DNA of 64,000 nucleotides from Sciscionella marina DSM 45152. Lineage in GTDB: Bacteria > Actinomycetota > Actinomycetes > Mycobacteriales > Pseudonocardiaceae. The stretch lies in the NCBI RefSeq assembly GCF_000379465.1, contig NZ_KB905381.1:186001-250000 (forward strand), read 5' to 3'. The translations under genes were made by a program, and so were the position numbers. Under the pieces are notes generated by a model. It saw nothing but the letters and a program-made list of their open reading frames with translations. It did no database searches and was not told where the DNA came from. Positions 49,877-57,753 of the stretch are shown piece after piece. How positions within the stretch are numbered: position 1 is the stretch's first letter; every line of letters begins with the position of its first letter.

Positions 49877-52246
49877 ATGAGGAGTGCTCACCGGCGGCAC
49901 GGAATCGGTGCCCGTGTCCCGCGCCGTGAGGATGCCCGGCACCTGTCCGGAAACGGTTCGTTCCTCGCGGATCTGCGCCTGCCGGGCCTGCGCGAGGTGG
50001 CCTTCCTGCGCAGCGAGGTGCCGCACGGCCGGTTGTCGGCGGTGCGGCCGCCCGCCGACGCGGAACCGGGAAGCGTGTGGACCGCGACCGAGCTCGCACC
50101 GCTGGCTCAGCCGTTGACCGCGACCTCGACCCTGGATGGGTTTCGCGAGGCGCCGTTGCCGAATCTGGCCATGGACAAGGTGCGTTACGTGGGGGAGCCG
50201 ATCGCGCTGGCGATCGCGCCGTCCCGGGCCGAGGCGGAGGATCTCGTGGCCGGGATCGCCGTCGATATCGAACCGTTGACCGCGGTCGTCGATTTCTCCG
50301 ACGCGCTGGAGGCGAAGGCCTTGGTGCACGAGGACTGGCCGGACAACGTCTTCGCCACCACCGGTGGCGCGGTCGGCGATGTGGACGCGGCGGCGCGGGC
50401 GGCGGCCGTGTCGATCACTCGCGAGTACACGATGCATCGGCAAGCCGTGGTTCCCCTGGAACCGCGGGGCGTCGCGGCCCACTACGACCGCTCGGCCGAT
50501 CAGCTCACCGTGTGGTCCTCGACCCAGACCCCGCACATGATCCGGGACATGATCGCGCTGCAGCTCGGTATCGAGGGGCGCCGGGTCCGGGTGATCGCGC
50601 CGGACATGGGCGGTGGGTTCGGCGCCAAGTGTTCGGTCTATCCGGAGGAGATCACGCTGGCCGCGATCGCGATGCGGTGCGAGTACCCGATCCGGTGGAT
50701 CGAGGATCGCTGGGAGGGCATGGTCGCCTCCACCCAGGCCCGCGATCACCACTACCGGATCACCGCGCATGCCGCGGCCGACGGTGAACTGCTCGGGGTG
50801 GATGCCGAGATCCTGGTGAACAGCGGCGCCTACTCGGTCCATCCGTGGACCGCGACGATGGACGCCACGATGTCCTCGGCGATGATCCCCGGACCCTATC
50901 GCCTGGCCGACTACCGATTCCGGACCCGGAGCCTGGCCAGCAACAAGACCCCGTCCGGTCCCTATCGCGGCGTGGCGCGGCCGGGTGCGTGTTTCGCCAT
51001 CGAGCGCACCATCGACGATCTCGCCCACGAACTCGGGATCGAGCCGAAGGACATGCGGCTGCGCAATATGGTCGCGCCTGCGCAGATGCCGTACCGTTCG
51101 GTCGCCGGAAAGGTCTACGACAGCGGGGATTACGCCGAGGCGGTCCGCCGGGTCGCCGAGCTGATCGGTCATGAGCAGTGGCGGGAACGCCAGCTGGCGA
51201 TTCCGCGTGCTGCCCGGCACCGGATCGGTATCGGCTACGGCTCGTTCACCGAACAGACCGCGCACGGCTGCATCGAATGGGCCTCCCGGGGCCTCGCGAT
51301 CACCATCGGCACGGAAAGTGCCCGCCTGGCCATGGATTCGACCGGGACGTTCACCCTCGCCGTCGGGATCAAGAGCCACGGACAGAGTTCGGAGACCACC
51401 CTGGCGCAGGTGGTCAGCGAGGTCTTCGACGTGGATGTCGAGCGGGTCACCGTGGTGCACGGGGATACCGACCGGACCCCGCGCGGCGACGGCACTTTCG
51501 CCTCGCGGTCGATGGTGATGGCCGGTGGTGCCACCTTCGGCGCGGCCCGCCGGCTGGCCGACAAGGTCCTCGAGATCGGTTCGGTGTTGCTCGGCGAACC
51601 GGCCGGGGAACTGGAGCTGCGGGACGGAGCGGTGCACGGCAGGACGAACTCGATCGGTTTTGCCCGGCTGGCCAAGGAATTCCTGTTCACCCCGGACCAC
51701 GTGCCCGGTGTCGCCCCCGGGCTCGAGGTCACCCACTACTACCGGCCCGAGGTGCAGACCGGGGCGTTCACCTACGCCACCCACGCCGTGGTCGTGGATG
51801 TCGATCTGGACACCGGGGATGTGCGGCTGCTCGACTACGGGATCGTCGAGGACTGCGGCACCGTGGTGAACCCACAGGTGGTGGACGGGCAGATCATCGG
51901 CGGCATCGCCCAGGGCATCGGCACCGCATTGCTGGAGGAACTGGAATACGACCCGGAAGGGCAACCGAAATCCACCAGTTTTCTGGACTATCTGCTTCCC
52001 GGCGCGTGCGAGGTACCGGAGATCAAGATCGGCCACCTGGAAACCCCCTCGCCGAACACGGTGTTCGGCATGAAGGGAGCGGGCGAGGGCGGCGCGATCG
52101 CCCCGCCTGCCGCGATCGGCAACGCGATCACCGACGCCCTGCGCGAGACCGGGGCATCGATCAGCGAGACGCCGATGACCCCGCGGCGAGTGTGGGCGAG
52201 CATGCAGGCGGCCGCCGAGCCGCGGACGGTGGGTGTCGCGGGATGA
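49877..52246 (+). CDS. Molybdenum hydroxylase large subunit (CoxL-like, not a true CO dehydrogenase)
   Basis: A 789-residue molybdopterin subunit of the xanthine oxidase family, started at ATG 49877 behind GGAAGGAG. The N-terminus GIGARVPRREDARHLSG is the CoxL/Cut style opening. Moco-binding motifs are APDMGGGFGAKCSVYPEE and PYRGVARPGACFAIERT, and the catalytic Glu is in KGAGEGGAIAPPAAIGNA. Form I CO dehydrogenases carry a distinctive AYRCSFR loop with a Cys; this protein has PYRGVAR, so it should hydroxylate an aromatic or heterocyclic compound instead. It is coupled by ATGA overlap to the FAD subunit gene. Confidence 0.86.
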   Translation: MRSAHRRHGIGARVPRREDARHLSGNGSFLADLRLPGLREVAFLRSEVPHGRLSAVRPPADAEPGSVWTATELAPLAQPLTATSTLDGFREAPLPNLAMDKVRYVGEPIALAIAPSRAEAEDLVAGIAVDIEPLTAVVDFSDALEAKALVHEDWPDNVFATTGGAVGDVDAAARAAAVSITREYTMHRQAVVPLEPRGVAAHYDRSADQLTVWSSTQTPHMIRDMIALQLGIEGRRVRVIAPDMGGGFGAKCSVYPEEITLAAIAMRCEYPIRWIEDRWEGMVASTQARDHHYRITAHAAADGELLGVDAEILVNSGAYSVHPWTATMDATMSSAMIPGPYRLADYRFRTRSLASNKTPSGPYRGVARPGACFAIERTIDDLAHELGIEPKDMRLRNMVAPAQMPYRSVAGKVYDSGDYAEAVRRVAELIGHEQWRERQLAIPRAARHRIGIGYGSFTEQTAHGCIEWASRGLAITIGTESARLAMDSTGTFTLAVGIKSHGQSSETTLAQVVSEVFDVDVERVTVVHGDTDRTPRGDGTFASRSMVMAGGATFGAARRLADKVLEIGSVLLGEPAGELELRDGAVHGRTNSIGFARLAKEFLFTPDHVPGVAPGLEVTHYYRPEVQTGAFTYATHAVVVDVDLDTGDVRLLDYGIVEDCGTVVNPQVVDGQIIGGIAQGIGTALLEELEYDPEGQPKSTSFLDYLLPGACEVPEIKIGHLETPSPNTVFGMKGAGEGGAIAPPAAIGNAITDALRETGASISETPMTPRRVWASMQAAAEPRTVGVAG

Positions 52247-53085
52247 AGCCTGCCGAATTCGCTTATCACCGACCGGATTCCGTCGAAGAGGCACTGGGAC
52301 TGCTCGGCGAGCTGGAGGAGGCGAAGGTGCTCGGCGGGGGACAGAGCCTGCTGCCGATCCTGAACATGCGGCTCGCCGCGCCCGCGCATCTGATCGACAT
52401 CACCGGAATCCGTGCCCTGCGCCGGTTCGAGGAAGACGACAGCGGTGTCCGCTACGGGGCGGTCACCACGCACATGATGATCGAGGACGGACTCGTTCCC
52501 GATCCGGCCCGCGGTTTGCTGCCCCATGCCGCGGCCGGGATCGGTTACCGGGCGGTGCGCAATCGCGGCACGATAGCCGGAAGCCTCGCGCACTCCGATT
52601 CCAGCGCGGAATGGCCCACCGTCCTGTCCGCCCTCGACGCCGCGGTCCACGTCCGCTCGAACCGCGGGGACCGGCGCATTCCGGTGCGGGAACTGCTGCT
52701 CGGGTTCTTCACCACCGCGCTGGCCGAGGACGAACTGATCACCGCCGTCGAGGTTCCGCGGCTGCGCGAGGGCACCCGGTGGGGCATGGTCAAGATGGCC
52801 CGCAAACCGGGCGAGTTCGCCGAATCCCTGGCCATCACCCTCGTTCGGCCCGGGGAAACCGAGATCTGGCTCGGCGCCGCCCGGGATGTCCCCGTCCGGC
52901 TCGCCGAGACCGAGACTGTCCTCGCGGGCTCCATCGGGCCGATCGCGCTGGAGCAGCTCGCCGAGGCCATCGGGGCCGATACCGGCAGCAGCGGGTACGA
53001 GCGGCAACGGCACGCGGTGGCCGTGCGGCGTGCGCTCGAGACGGCGCGAGGCGAGACGGTGCGAGGAGCCGAGGTCCATGTCTGA
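52243..53085 (+). CDS. Molybdenum hydroxylase FAD subunit (CoxM-like)
   Basis: A 280-residue flavoprotein subunit. ATG 52243 overlaps the large-subunit stop. FAD-binding marks are VLGGGQSLLPILNMRLAAPA near residue 35 and RNRGTIAGSLAHSDSSAEWP at about 105; the C-terminal part is the CO-dehydrogenase flavoprotein C-terminal domain. There is no CGYFRD-type 4Fe-4S insertion, unlike the flavoprotein at 10722. It passes electrons from the 2Fe-2S subunit to an unknown acceptor. Its end overlaps the next gene start by eight bases. Confidence 0.87.
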   Translation: MKPAEFAYHRPDSVEEALGLLGELEEAKVLGGGQSLLPILNMRLAAPAHLIDITGIRALRRFEEDDSGVRYGAVTTHMMIEDGLVPDPARGLLPHAAAGIGYRAVRNRGTIAGSLAHSDSSAEWPTVLSALDAAVHVRSNRGDRRIPVRELLLGFFTTALAEDELITAVEVPRLREGTRWGMVKMARKPGEFAESLAITLVRPGETEIWLGAARDVPVRLAETETVLAGSIGPIALEQLAEAIGADTGSSGYERQRHAVAVRRALETARGETVRGAEVHV

Positions 53086-53557
53086 GATCACCGTGGAGCT
53101 CACGGTCAACAGGCGGGCGCGCACCGCCACGGTGCCCGCGCGCACGACCCTCGCCGACCTGCTGCGGGACAGTTTCGGTCTCACCGGAACCCATCTCGGC
53201 TGTGAACAAGGTGTCTGCGGGGCCTGCACCGTGCTCCTCGACGAACTGCCGGTGCGTGCCTGTCTCACCCTGGCGGCATCCTGTCAGGGCAGCGAGGTGG
53301 TGACGATCGAAGGTCTCGACGGCCCCGATGCCGAGCGGATTCGTGCGGCGTTCTCCCGGGAAGGCGCGCTGCAGTGCGGATTCTGCACTCCCGGCATGGT
53401 CCTTTCCTGCTACGAGCTCGCCCGCCGCAGGCAGGTGCTCACCAGGGACGAGGCCTGTATGGCGATGTCCGGGAACATCTGCCGCTGCACCGGGTACAAC
53501 GGCATCATCCGCGCGGTCCGGTCCGCCATCGCCGAAGGCATCGAATCCGAGTCCTGA
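53078..53557 (+). CDS. Molybdenum hydroxylase 2Fe-2S subunit (CoxS-like)
   Basis: A 159-residue iron-sulfur subunit from ATG 53078. Both cluster motifs are complete: CEQGVCGACTVLLD with a later Cys in VRACLTLAA, and CGFCTPGMVLSC with GNICRCTGYNGI. It completes the L-M-S hydroxylase. The gene order large-FAD-FeS differs from the FeS-FAD-large order of the other molybdenum enzyme at 8536-12144, so the two are not recent duplicates. Confidence 0.88.
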   Translation: MSEITVELTVNRRARTATVPARTTLADLLRDSFGLTGTHLGCEQGVCGACTVLLDELPVRACLTLAASCQGSEVVTIEGLDGPDAERIRAAFSREGALQCGFCTPGMVLSCYELARRRQVLTRDEACMAMSGNICRCTGYNGIIRAVRSAIAEGIESES

Positions 53558-53587
53558 ACGGGTATCCCCGCCTGGAAGGAGTAGTTC

Positions 53588-54361
53588 GTGGAATTCGCCG
53601 ACGAATTCACCGTCCCGACCGGTGCCGAGCAGGCCTGGTCGGTGCTGACCGATGTGCCCCGGATCGCGCCGTGTCTTCCCGGAGCCACCGTCGAACCGCA
53701 CGACGAGAACTCCTATTCGGGAACCGTCGCGGTCAAGGTCGGCCCGATCCGGGTCTCCTACTCGGGCATCGCCACGTTCTCCGAACGCGACCGGGATGCC
53801 CTTCGCATGGTGCTGGACGCCCAAGGCAAGGAACAGAGCGGAAAAGGCTCCGCCTCGGCCACCGTCACCGTCCGGCTCGCCGAGGAATCCGCGGACCGGA
53901 CCCGGGTACACGTGCACACCGAGCTGCGCATCACCGGCAAGCTCGCCCAGTTCGGCCGCAGCGCCATGGCCGATGTCAGTTCCCGCCTCATCGCCCAGTT
54001 CGCCGACAACCTCGAAAACCTGCTCGGCCCGGCTCCGGCCGGAGAACGCCAGGCGCCCGCGGCGGCTCCCGCCGCACCGCCGACCGCCGCATTGCCAACC
54101 GACGCAGCCCCGCGTGCGGCCGCCGCCCCGCCGACCGCTGCCGCCCCGGCCGGGGACGGCGAGCTCGACGCGCTCGCCATGCTCACCCCGCTGCTCAAAC
54201 GCGCGCTGCCGGGTATCGGCGCCTTCGCCTCCGGAGTGCTGCTGACCTGGCTGACCGGGTGGCTTCGCCGGACGAGGGACCGCCGGATCCTCGGTGCGCT
54301 GGCCCGCGCGGAATCCTGCCCGTGGCAGCACCGGCCGCCGGGGAATTCGCCGATCCGCTGA
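53588..54361 (+). CDS. CoxG-like SRPBCC protein with C-terminal membrane helix
   Basis: A 257-residue protein from GTG 53588, preceded by GGAAGGAG. Residues 1-145 are the CoxG/SRPBCC (START-like) domain: EFTVPTGAEQAWSVLTDVPR, CLPGATVEPHDENSYSGTVA and MADVSSRLIAQFADNLENLL. A linker rich in Ala and Pro (about 150-195) follows, then a hydrophobic segment (ALPGIGAFASGVLLTWLTGW, about 210-230) that probably anchors the protein to the membrane. In known Cox operons CoxG recruits the enzyme to the membrane and delivers quinone. It should play the same role for this hydroxylase. Confidence 0.82.
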   Translation: MEFADEFTVPTGAEQAWSVLTDVPRIAPCLPGATVEPHDENSYSGTVAVKVGPIRVSYSGIATFSERDRDALRMVLDAQGKEQSGKGSASATVTVRLAEESADRTRVHVHTELRITGKLAQFGRSAMADVSSRLIAQFADNLENLLGPAPAGERQAPAAAPAAPPTAALPTDAAPRAAAAPPTAAAPAGDGELDALAMLTPLLKRALPGIGAFASGVLLTWLTGWLRRTRDRRILGALARAESCPWQHRPPGNSPIR

Positions 54362-54433
54362 CCGGCCGGGGTGCTGCCGCGCCGCGGCCGGGGGCATCCT
54401 TGCGACGTGACGAAGAACGCCGAGGAACCGAAT

Positions 54434-56350
54434 GTGACGCTCTCGGCACCGCGCGTGGTGGAACTACTCGACGCGGTAGCCGCGGAATCCGAGGACGAGG
54501 CCGTGCGCGTGTTCGAGCGGCTGGCGGCCGAATTGCCGGGTGAACCGGTGCTGGTGGATCGGCTGCGCGCGCTGCGTTCGCTACTGGCCCGGCTGCGCCG
54601 CCGTGGTCACGAGCTGTCCGCGTTGTTCTCCAGTGCGCGGGAACTGGCCGAGTTGCGGGACACCGATGCCTTGCTGCACCGTCTGGTGGAGCGGGCGCAT
54701 GCCTTGATGGGCACGGATGTGACCTACCTGTCGGAGTTCCACGAGGATTCCGATGAGCTCCGGGTGCGCACGACCTTGGGGACCGTGGCGTCCTCGTTCC
54801 GGGAGCTGCGTGTGCCACCGGGAATGGGCGTCGCGAGCCAGGTGGTGCGTACCCGGTGTCCACAGTGGACCTCGGTGTATCACGCGAACCATTCGGTCCC
54901 GCACGATCAGGGAATCGACGCGGCGGTGGCGGACGAGGGACTGGTGGCGCTGCTCGGGGTGCCGCTGGTGGCCGGCGATCGGGTGCTCGGGGTGCTGTTC
55001 GCGGCCGACCGCAGTGCGCACGAGTTCACTCCGGACGAGGTGGCCCTGTTGAGCGCGTTCGCCGATCACGCGGCGGTGGTGCTGCAGACGACCAGCCTCC
55101 TGGAACAGGCGCGGGTCGCGGCGCAGGAGGTGGAACGGGCCAACTCCGTGCTGGTCAGCAATGTGACGGCGATGGAACGGGCGAGTGCGGTGCACGAGGA
55201 CCTCACCGCCGTCGTGCTGACCGGCGGCAGTGCGAGTGGGGTCGCGGAAACCCTGGGAAAGGCATTGGGGCGGTCCGTGGTGATCCTCGACCGTGAGCTG
55301 GGTCCCGTCGCGCAGCAACCGGTGGGAAGCGAAGTGCGGTACGCGGACGGGCACGGGGCGTTGCAGCCGGCCGTGCGGAACGCGATCGAAGTGAGCCGGA
55401 TGTCCGCGCGGTGCGTGTTCGTCGATGGACGGCAACCGGGGCCCGAGATCGCGGTCGCCGTCGTGGCCGGTCGGACCTTCCTCGGGGCGGTGCTCGTCGG
55501 ATACGGGGAGCTGGAGCTTCGCGAGGTCGAGCGGCGCACGATCGAACGAGCCGCGCAGATCGCTTCCCTCGTGGCGGTCCAGCAGGAGGCGGTGGCGGCC
55601 GCGGAGGACCGGGTGCGCGGCGAACTGGTCGCCGATGTGCTGCGGGCCGATCAGCATCGCTGGGCGGAGCTGCTGTTGCGGGCACGGGCCCGGGATGTGC
55701 GGCTGGACGAGCTGCGTTCGGTGGTCGTGCTGGACGTGCCCGCGGACGGCAGGGGAGCAGCCACCGAGGCGCTGCGCAGGTCGGCGCCCGGCGGGCTGGT
55801 CGGTGAACGCGATGGCCTGCTGGTGCTGCTCGCTCCGGGCAGCGAGCCGGTCGCGGTGGCGCGGGCGGCAGCCAAGGCCGTCCGCGCGGTCCAGCGGGTC
55901 CCGGTGCTGGCGGTCGCCGGTCCGCTCGCCGGTTCGGCGGCCGAACTGGGGCGCTCCTTCGAGACGGCGTGCCGGTGTGTGCGGGTGGTGCGCACGCTGA
56001 ACACCGCCGAAGGAGTCGTGGATGCGCGGGCCTACGAGCCGTATCTGGCGATGTTCGGGGCCGGCGGCGCGGACCTGTCCGGGTTCATCGAGGCGACCAT
56101 CGGACCGGTGCTCGGCTGGGATGCCGACCGTGGCACGGACCTGTTCACCACTCTGGGCGCGTTCGTCGACGCGCAGGCGAGCCCCAGCCGTACGGCGCGC
56201 GTACTGCATCTGCACATCAACACGGTCAACCAGCGCCTCGAACGGATCGGTTCGTTACTGGGTGCGGCGTGGCGGGAACCCGAGTCGCTGTTCCGGATTT
56301 CCGTCGCAGTTCGCCTGCACGCCCTGGCCGGGGCAACGGATTACACGTAG
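54434..56350 (+). CDS. GAF-domain PucR-family regulator
   Basis: A 638-residue regulator. GTG 54434 was chosen because GAGGA lies seven bases upstream; GTG 54407 is an alternative. A helical N-terminus is followed by a GAF domain at about residues 80-240 (RLVERAHALMGTDVTYLSEF to VALLSAFADHAAVVLQ). A middle region and a C-terminal PucR helix-turn-helix follow (LGAFVDAQASPSRTARVLHL, then HINTVNQRLERIGSLLG). This architecture is common in actinobacterial activators of catabolic genes. It is followed in the same direction by the HMG-CoA reductase/HyuAB genes, its most likely target. Confidence 0.8.
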   Translation: MTLSAPRVVELLDAVAAESEDEAVRVFERLAAELPGEPVLVDRLRALRSLLARLRRRGHELSALFSSARELAELRDTDALLHRLVERAHALMGTDVTYLSEFHEDSDELRVRTTLGTVASSFRELRVPPGMGVASQVVRTRCPQWTSVYHANHSVPHDQGIDAAVADEGLVALLGVPLVAGDRVLGVLFAADRSAHEFTPDEVALLSAFADHAAVVLQTTSLLEQARVAAQEVERANSVLVSNVTAMERASAVHEDLTAVVLTGGSASGVAETLGKALGRSVVILDRELGPVAQQPVGSEVRYADGHGALQPAVRNAIEVSRMSARCVFVDGRQPGPEIAVAVVAGRTFLGAVLVGYGELELREVERRTIERAAQIASLVAVQQEAVAAAEDRVRGELVADVLRADQHRWAELLLRARARDVRLDELRSVVVLDVPADGRGAATEALRRSAPGGLVGERDGLLVLLAPGSEPVAVARAAAKAVRAVQRVPVLAVAGPLAGSAAELGRSFETACRCVRVVRTLNTAEGVVDARAYEPYLAMFGAGGADLSGFIEATIGPVLGWDADRGTDLFTTLGAFVDAQASPSRTARVLHLHINTVNQRLERIGSLLGAAWREPESLFRISVAVRLHALAGATDYT

Positions 56351-56410
56351 CCGCCCGCATGAGTATGTGTGGTTTGCCCGTGTCGCCTCGTTCGATGTCC
56401 GCTTATGGTT

Positions 56411-56429
56411 GCTGCCAATCGATGGCAGC
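56411..56429. promoter_or_regulatory. Inverted repeat next to the HMG-CoA reductase ribosome site
   Basis: GCTGCCA-ATCGA-TGGCAGC has perfect seven-base arms and ends one base before the GGAGG ribosome site of the HMG-CoA reductase gene. It may be an operator or a small RNA hairpin affecting initiation. Confidence 0.45.
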
Positions 56430-56440
56430 GGAGGTAGCGG

Positions 56441-57715
56441 GTGACGACACAGAGCAGGATTCCCGGGTTTCGCGATGGTTCCCCGGCCGGGCGGCGCGCA
56501 TCGCTGGCCCAGCACGCGCAGCTCGTCCCGGACTCGCTGGACGCGCTGGCCACGGGTGGGCTGAGCCTCGACCAGGCCGATCACATGATCGAGAACGTGG
56601 TCGGCACGTTCGCCATGCCGGTCGGGGTGGCCACGAACTTCACCGTCAACGGTGCCGATGTGCTGGTGCCGATGGTCACCGAGGAACCCTCGGTGGTCGC
56701 CGCGGCCAGCAACGCCGCGCGGATCGCCCGTGAGCGGGGCGGTTTCCACACCAGCAGTACGCCCCCGGTCATGCAGGCCCAGGTTCAGGTGCTGGATGTC
56801 GCGGATCCGGAAGGTGCCAGGGCGCGGCTGCACGAGGCCGCGGCGGAACTGATCGGCCTGGCCGATGAGCAGGACCCGCGGCTGGTCTCCCTCGGCGGCG
56901 GGGTGCGCGAGCTGCGGGTGCGCACGGTGCCCGGGCGCGGCGGCAGTTATGTGCTGGTGCACCTGGTGGTCGATGTGCGGGATGCGATGGGCGCGAACGC
57001 CGTGAACACGATGGCCGAGGCGGTGGCCGGCCGGGTCGGGGAGATCGCCGGTGGCCGGGTACTGCTGCGCATCCTGACCAACAAGGCCGATCTGCGCCTG
57101 GCGCGGGCCCGGGCGGTGTTCGGCGCCGATGCCCTCGGCGGCACGGAGGTGGTGGACGACATCGTGCACGCCGGTGCGCTCGCCGAGGCCGATCCCTACC
57201 GCGCGGCCACACACAACAAGGGGATCATGAACGGGATCACCGCGGTCGTGCTGGCCACCGGCAACGACACCCGTGCGGTGGAGGCGGGCGCGCACTCGCA
57301 CGCGATCAATGCGGACGGGCGGTACAGCGCCCTGTCGCACTTCGAGATCGACCGCAACGGCGATCTGGTCGGCACCCTCGAACTCCCGATGCCGGTCGGC
57401 CTGGTCGGCGGGGCCACCACGGTGCACCCGGCGGCCCGCGCGGCGGTGGGGCTGCTCGGGGTGACCACCGCGGCCGGGCTCGCCGAGATCATCGCCGCGG
57501 TCGGCCTCGCGCAGAACTTCGCCGCGCTGCGCGCCCTGGCCACCGAAGGCATCCAGCGCGGGCACATGTCACTGCACGCGCGCAACATCGCGGTGTCCGC
57601 GGGTGCCACGGCCGAGGAGATCCCCGTCGTCGTGCGCCGCCTGGTCGCCGATCGCGCCGTTCGAACCGAACGGGCCGAGCAGCTACTCGCCGAGCTTCGC
57701 TCGGCCGGGCACTGA
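56441..57715 (+). CDS. mvaA: Class II (degradative) HMG-CoA reductase
   Basis: A 424-residue enzyme from GTG 56441 behind GGAGGT. All four catalytic residues of the Pseudomonas mevalonii class II enzyme can be placed: Glu in ENVVGTFAMPVGVATNF, Lys in HNKGIMNGITAVVLATG, Asp in GNDTRAVEAGAHSH and His in GHMSLHARNIAV. Class II enzymes interconvert mevalonate and HMG-CoA; in bacteria without a need for isoprenoid mevalonate they run in the oxidative direction. The catabolic neighbours (HyuAB, CoA-transferase, enoyl-CoA hydratase) and a PucR regulator favour mevalonate breakdown. HMG-CoA lyase is not in the window and may lie to the right. Confidence 0.88.
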   Translation: MTTQSRIPGFRDGSPAGRRASLAQHAQLVPDSLDALATGGLSLDQADHMIENVVGTFAMPVGVATNFTVNGADVLVPMVTEEPSVVAAASNAARIARERGGFHTSSTPPVMQAQVQVLDVADPEGARARLHEAAAELIGLADEQDPRLVSLGGGVRELRVRTVPGRGGSYVLVHLVVDVRDAMGANAVNTMAEAVAGRVGEIAGGRVLLRILTNKADLRLARARAVFGADALGGTEVVDDIVHAGALAEADPYRAATHNKGIMNGITAVVLATGNDTRAVEAGAHSHAINADGRYSALSHFEIDRNGDLVGTLELPMPVGLVGGATTVHPAARAAVGLLGVTTAAGLAEIIAAVGLAQNFAALRALATEGIQRGHMSLHARNIAVSAGATAEEIPVVVRRLVADRAVRTERAEQLLAELRSAGH

Positions 57716-57753
57716 TCCGCCGTACTCGAGACGTCAAAGGAGACGCAGCAACC

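Noticed and set aside
49685-52294. A long minus-strand open frame of about 870 codons opposite the CoxL-like gene
   Set aside because: Its residues are rich in Arg, Gly, His and Asp without domains, and the plus strand encodes a complete molybdenum subunit. It is a shadow frame created by high GC content. The same applies to long minus-strand frames at 57196-59670, 59960-62017 and 61528-63891.
49877-53557. Aerobic CO dehydrogenase
   Set aside because: The gene order L-M-S and a CoxG-like gene fit, but the large subunit has PYRGVAR where form I CO dehydrogenase needs the Cys-containing AYRCSFR loop.
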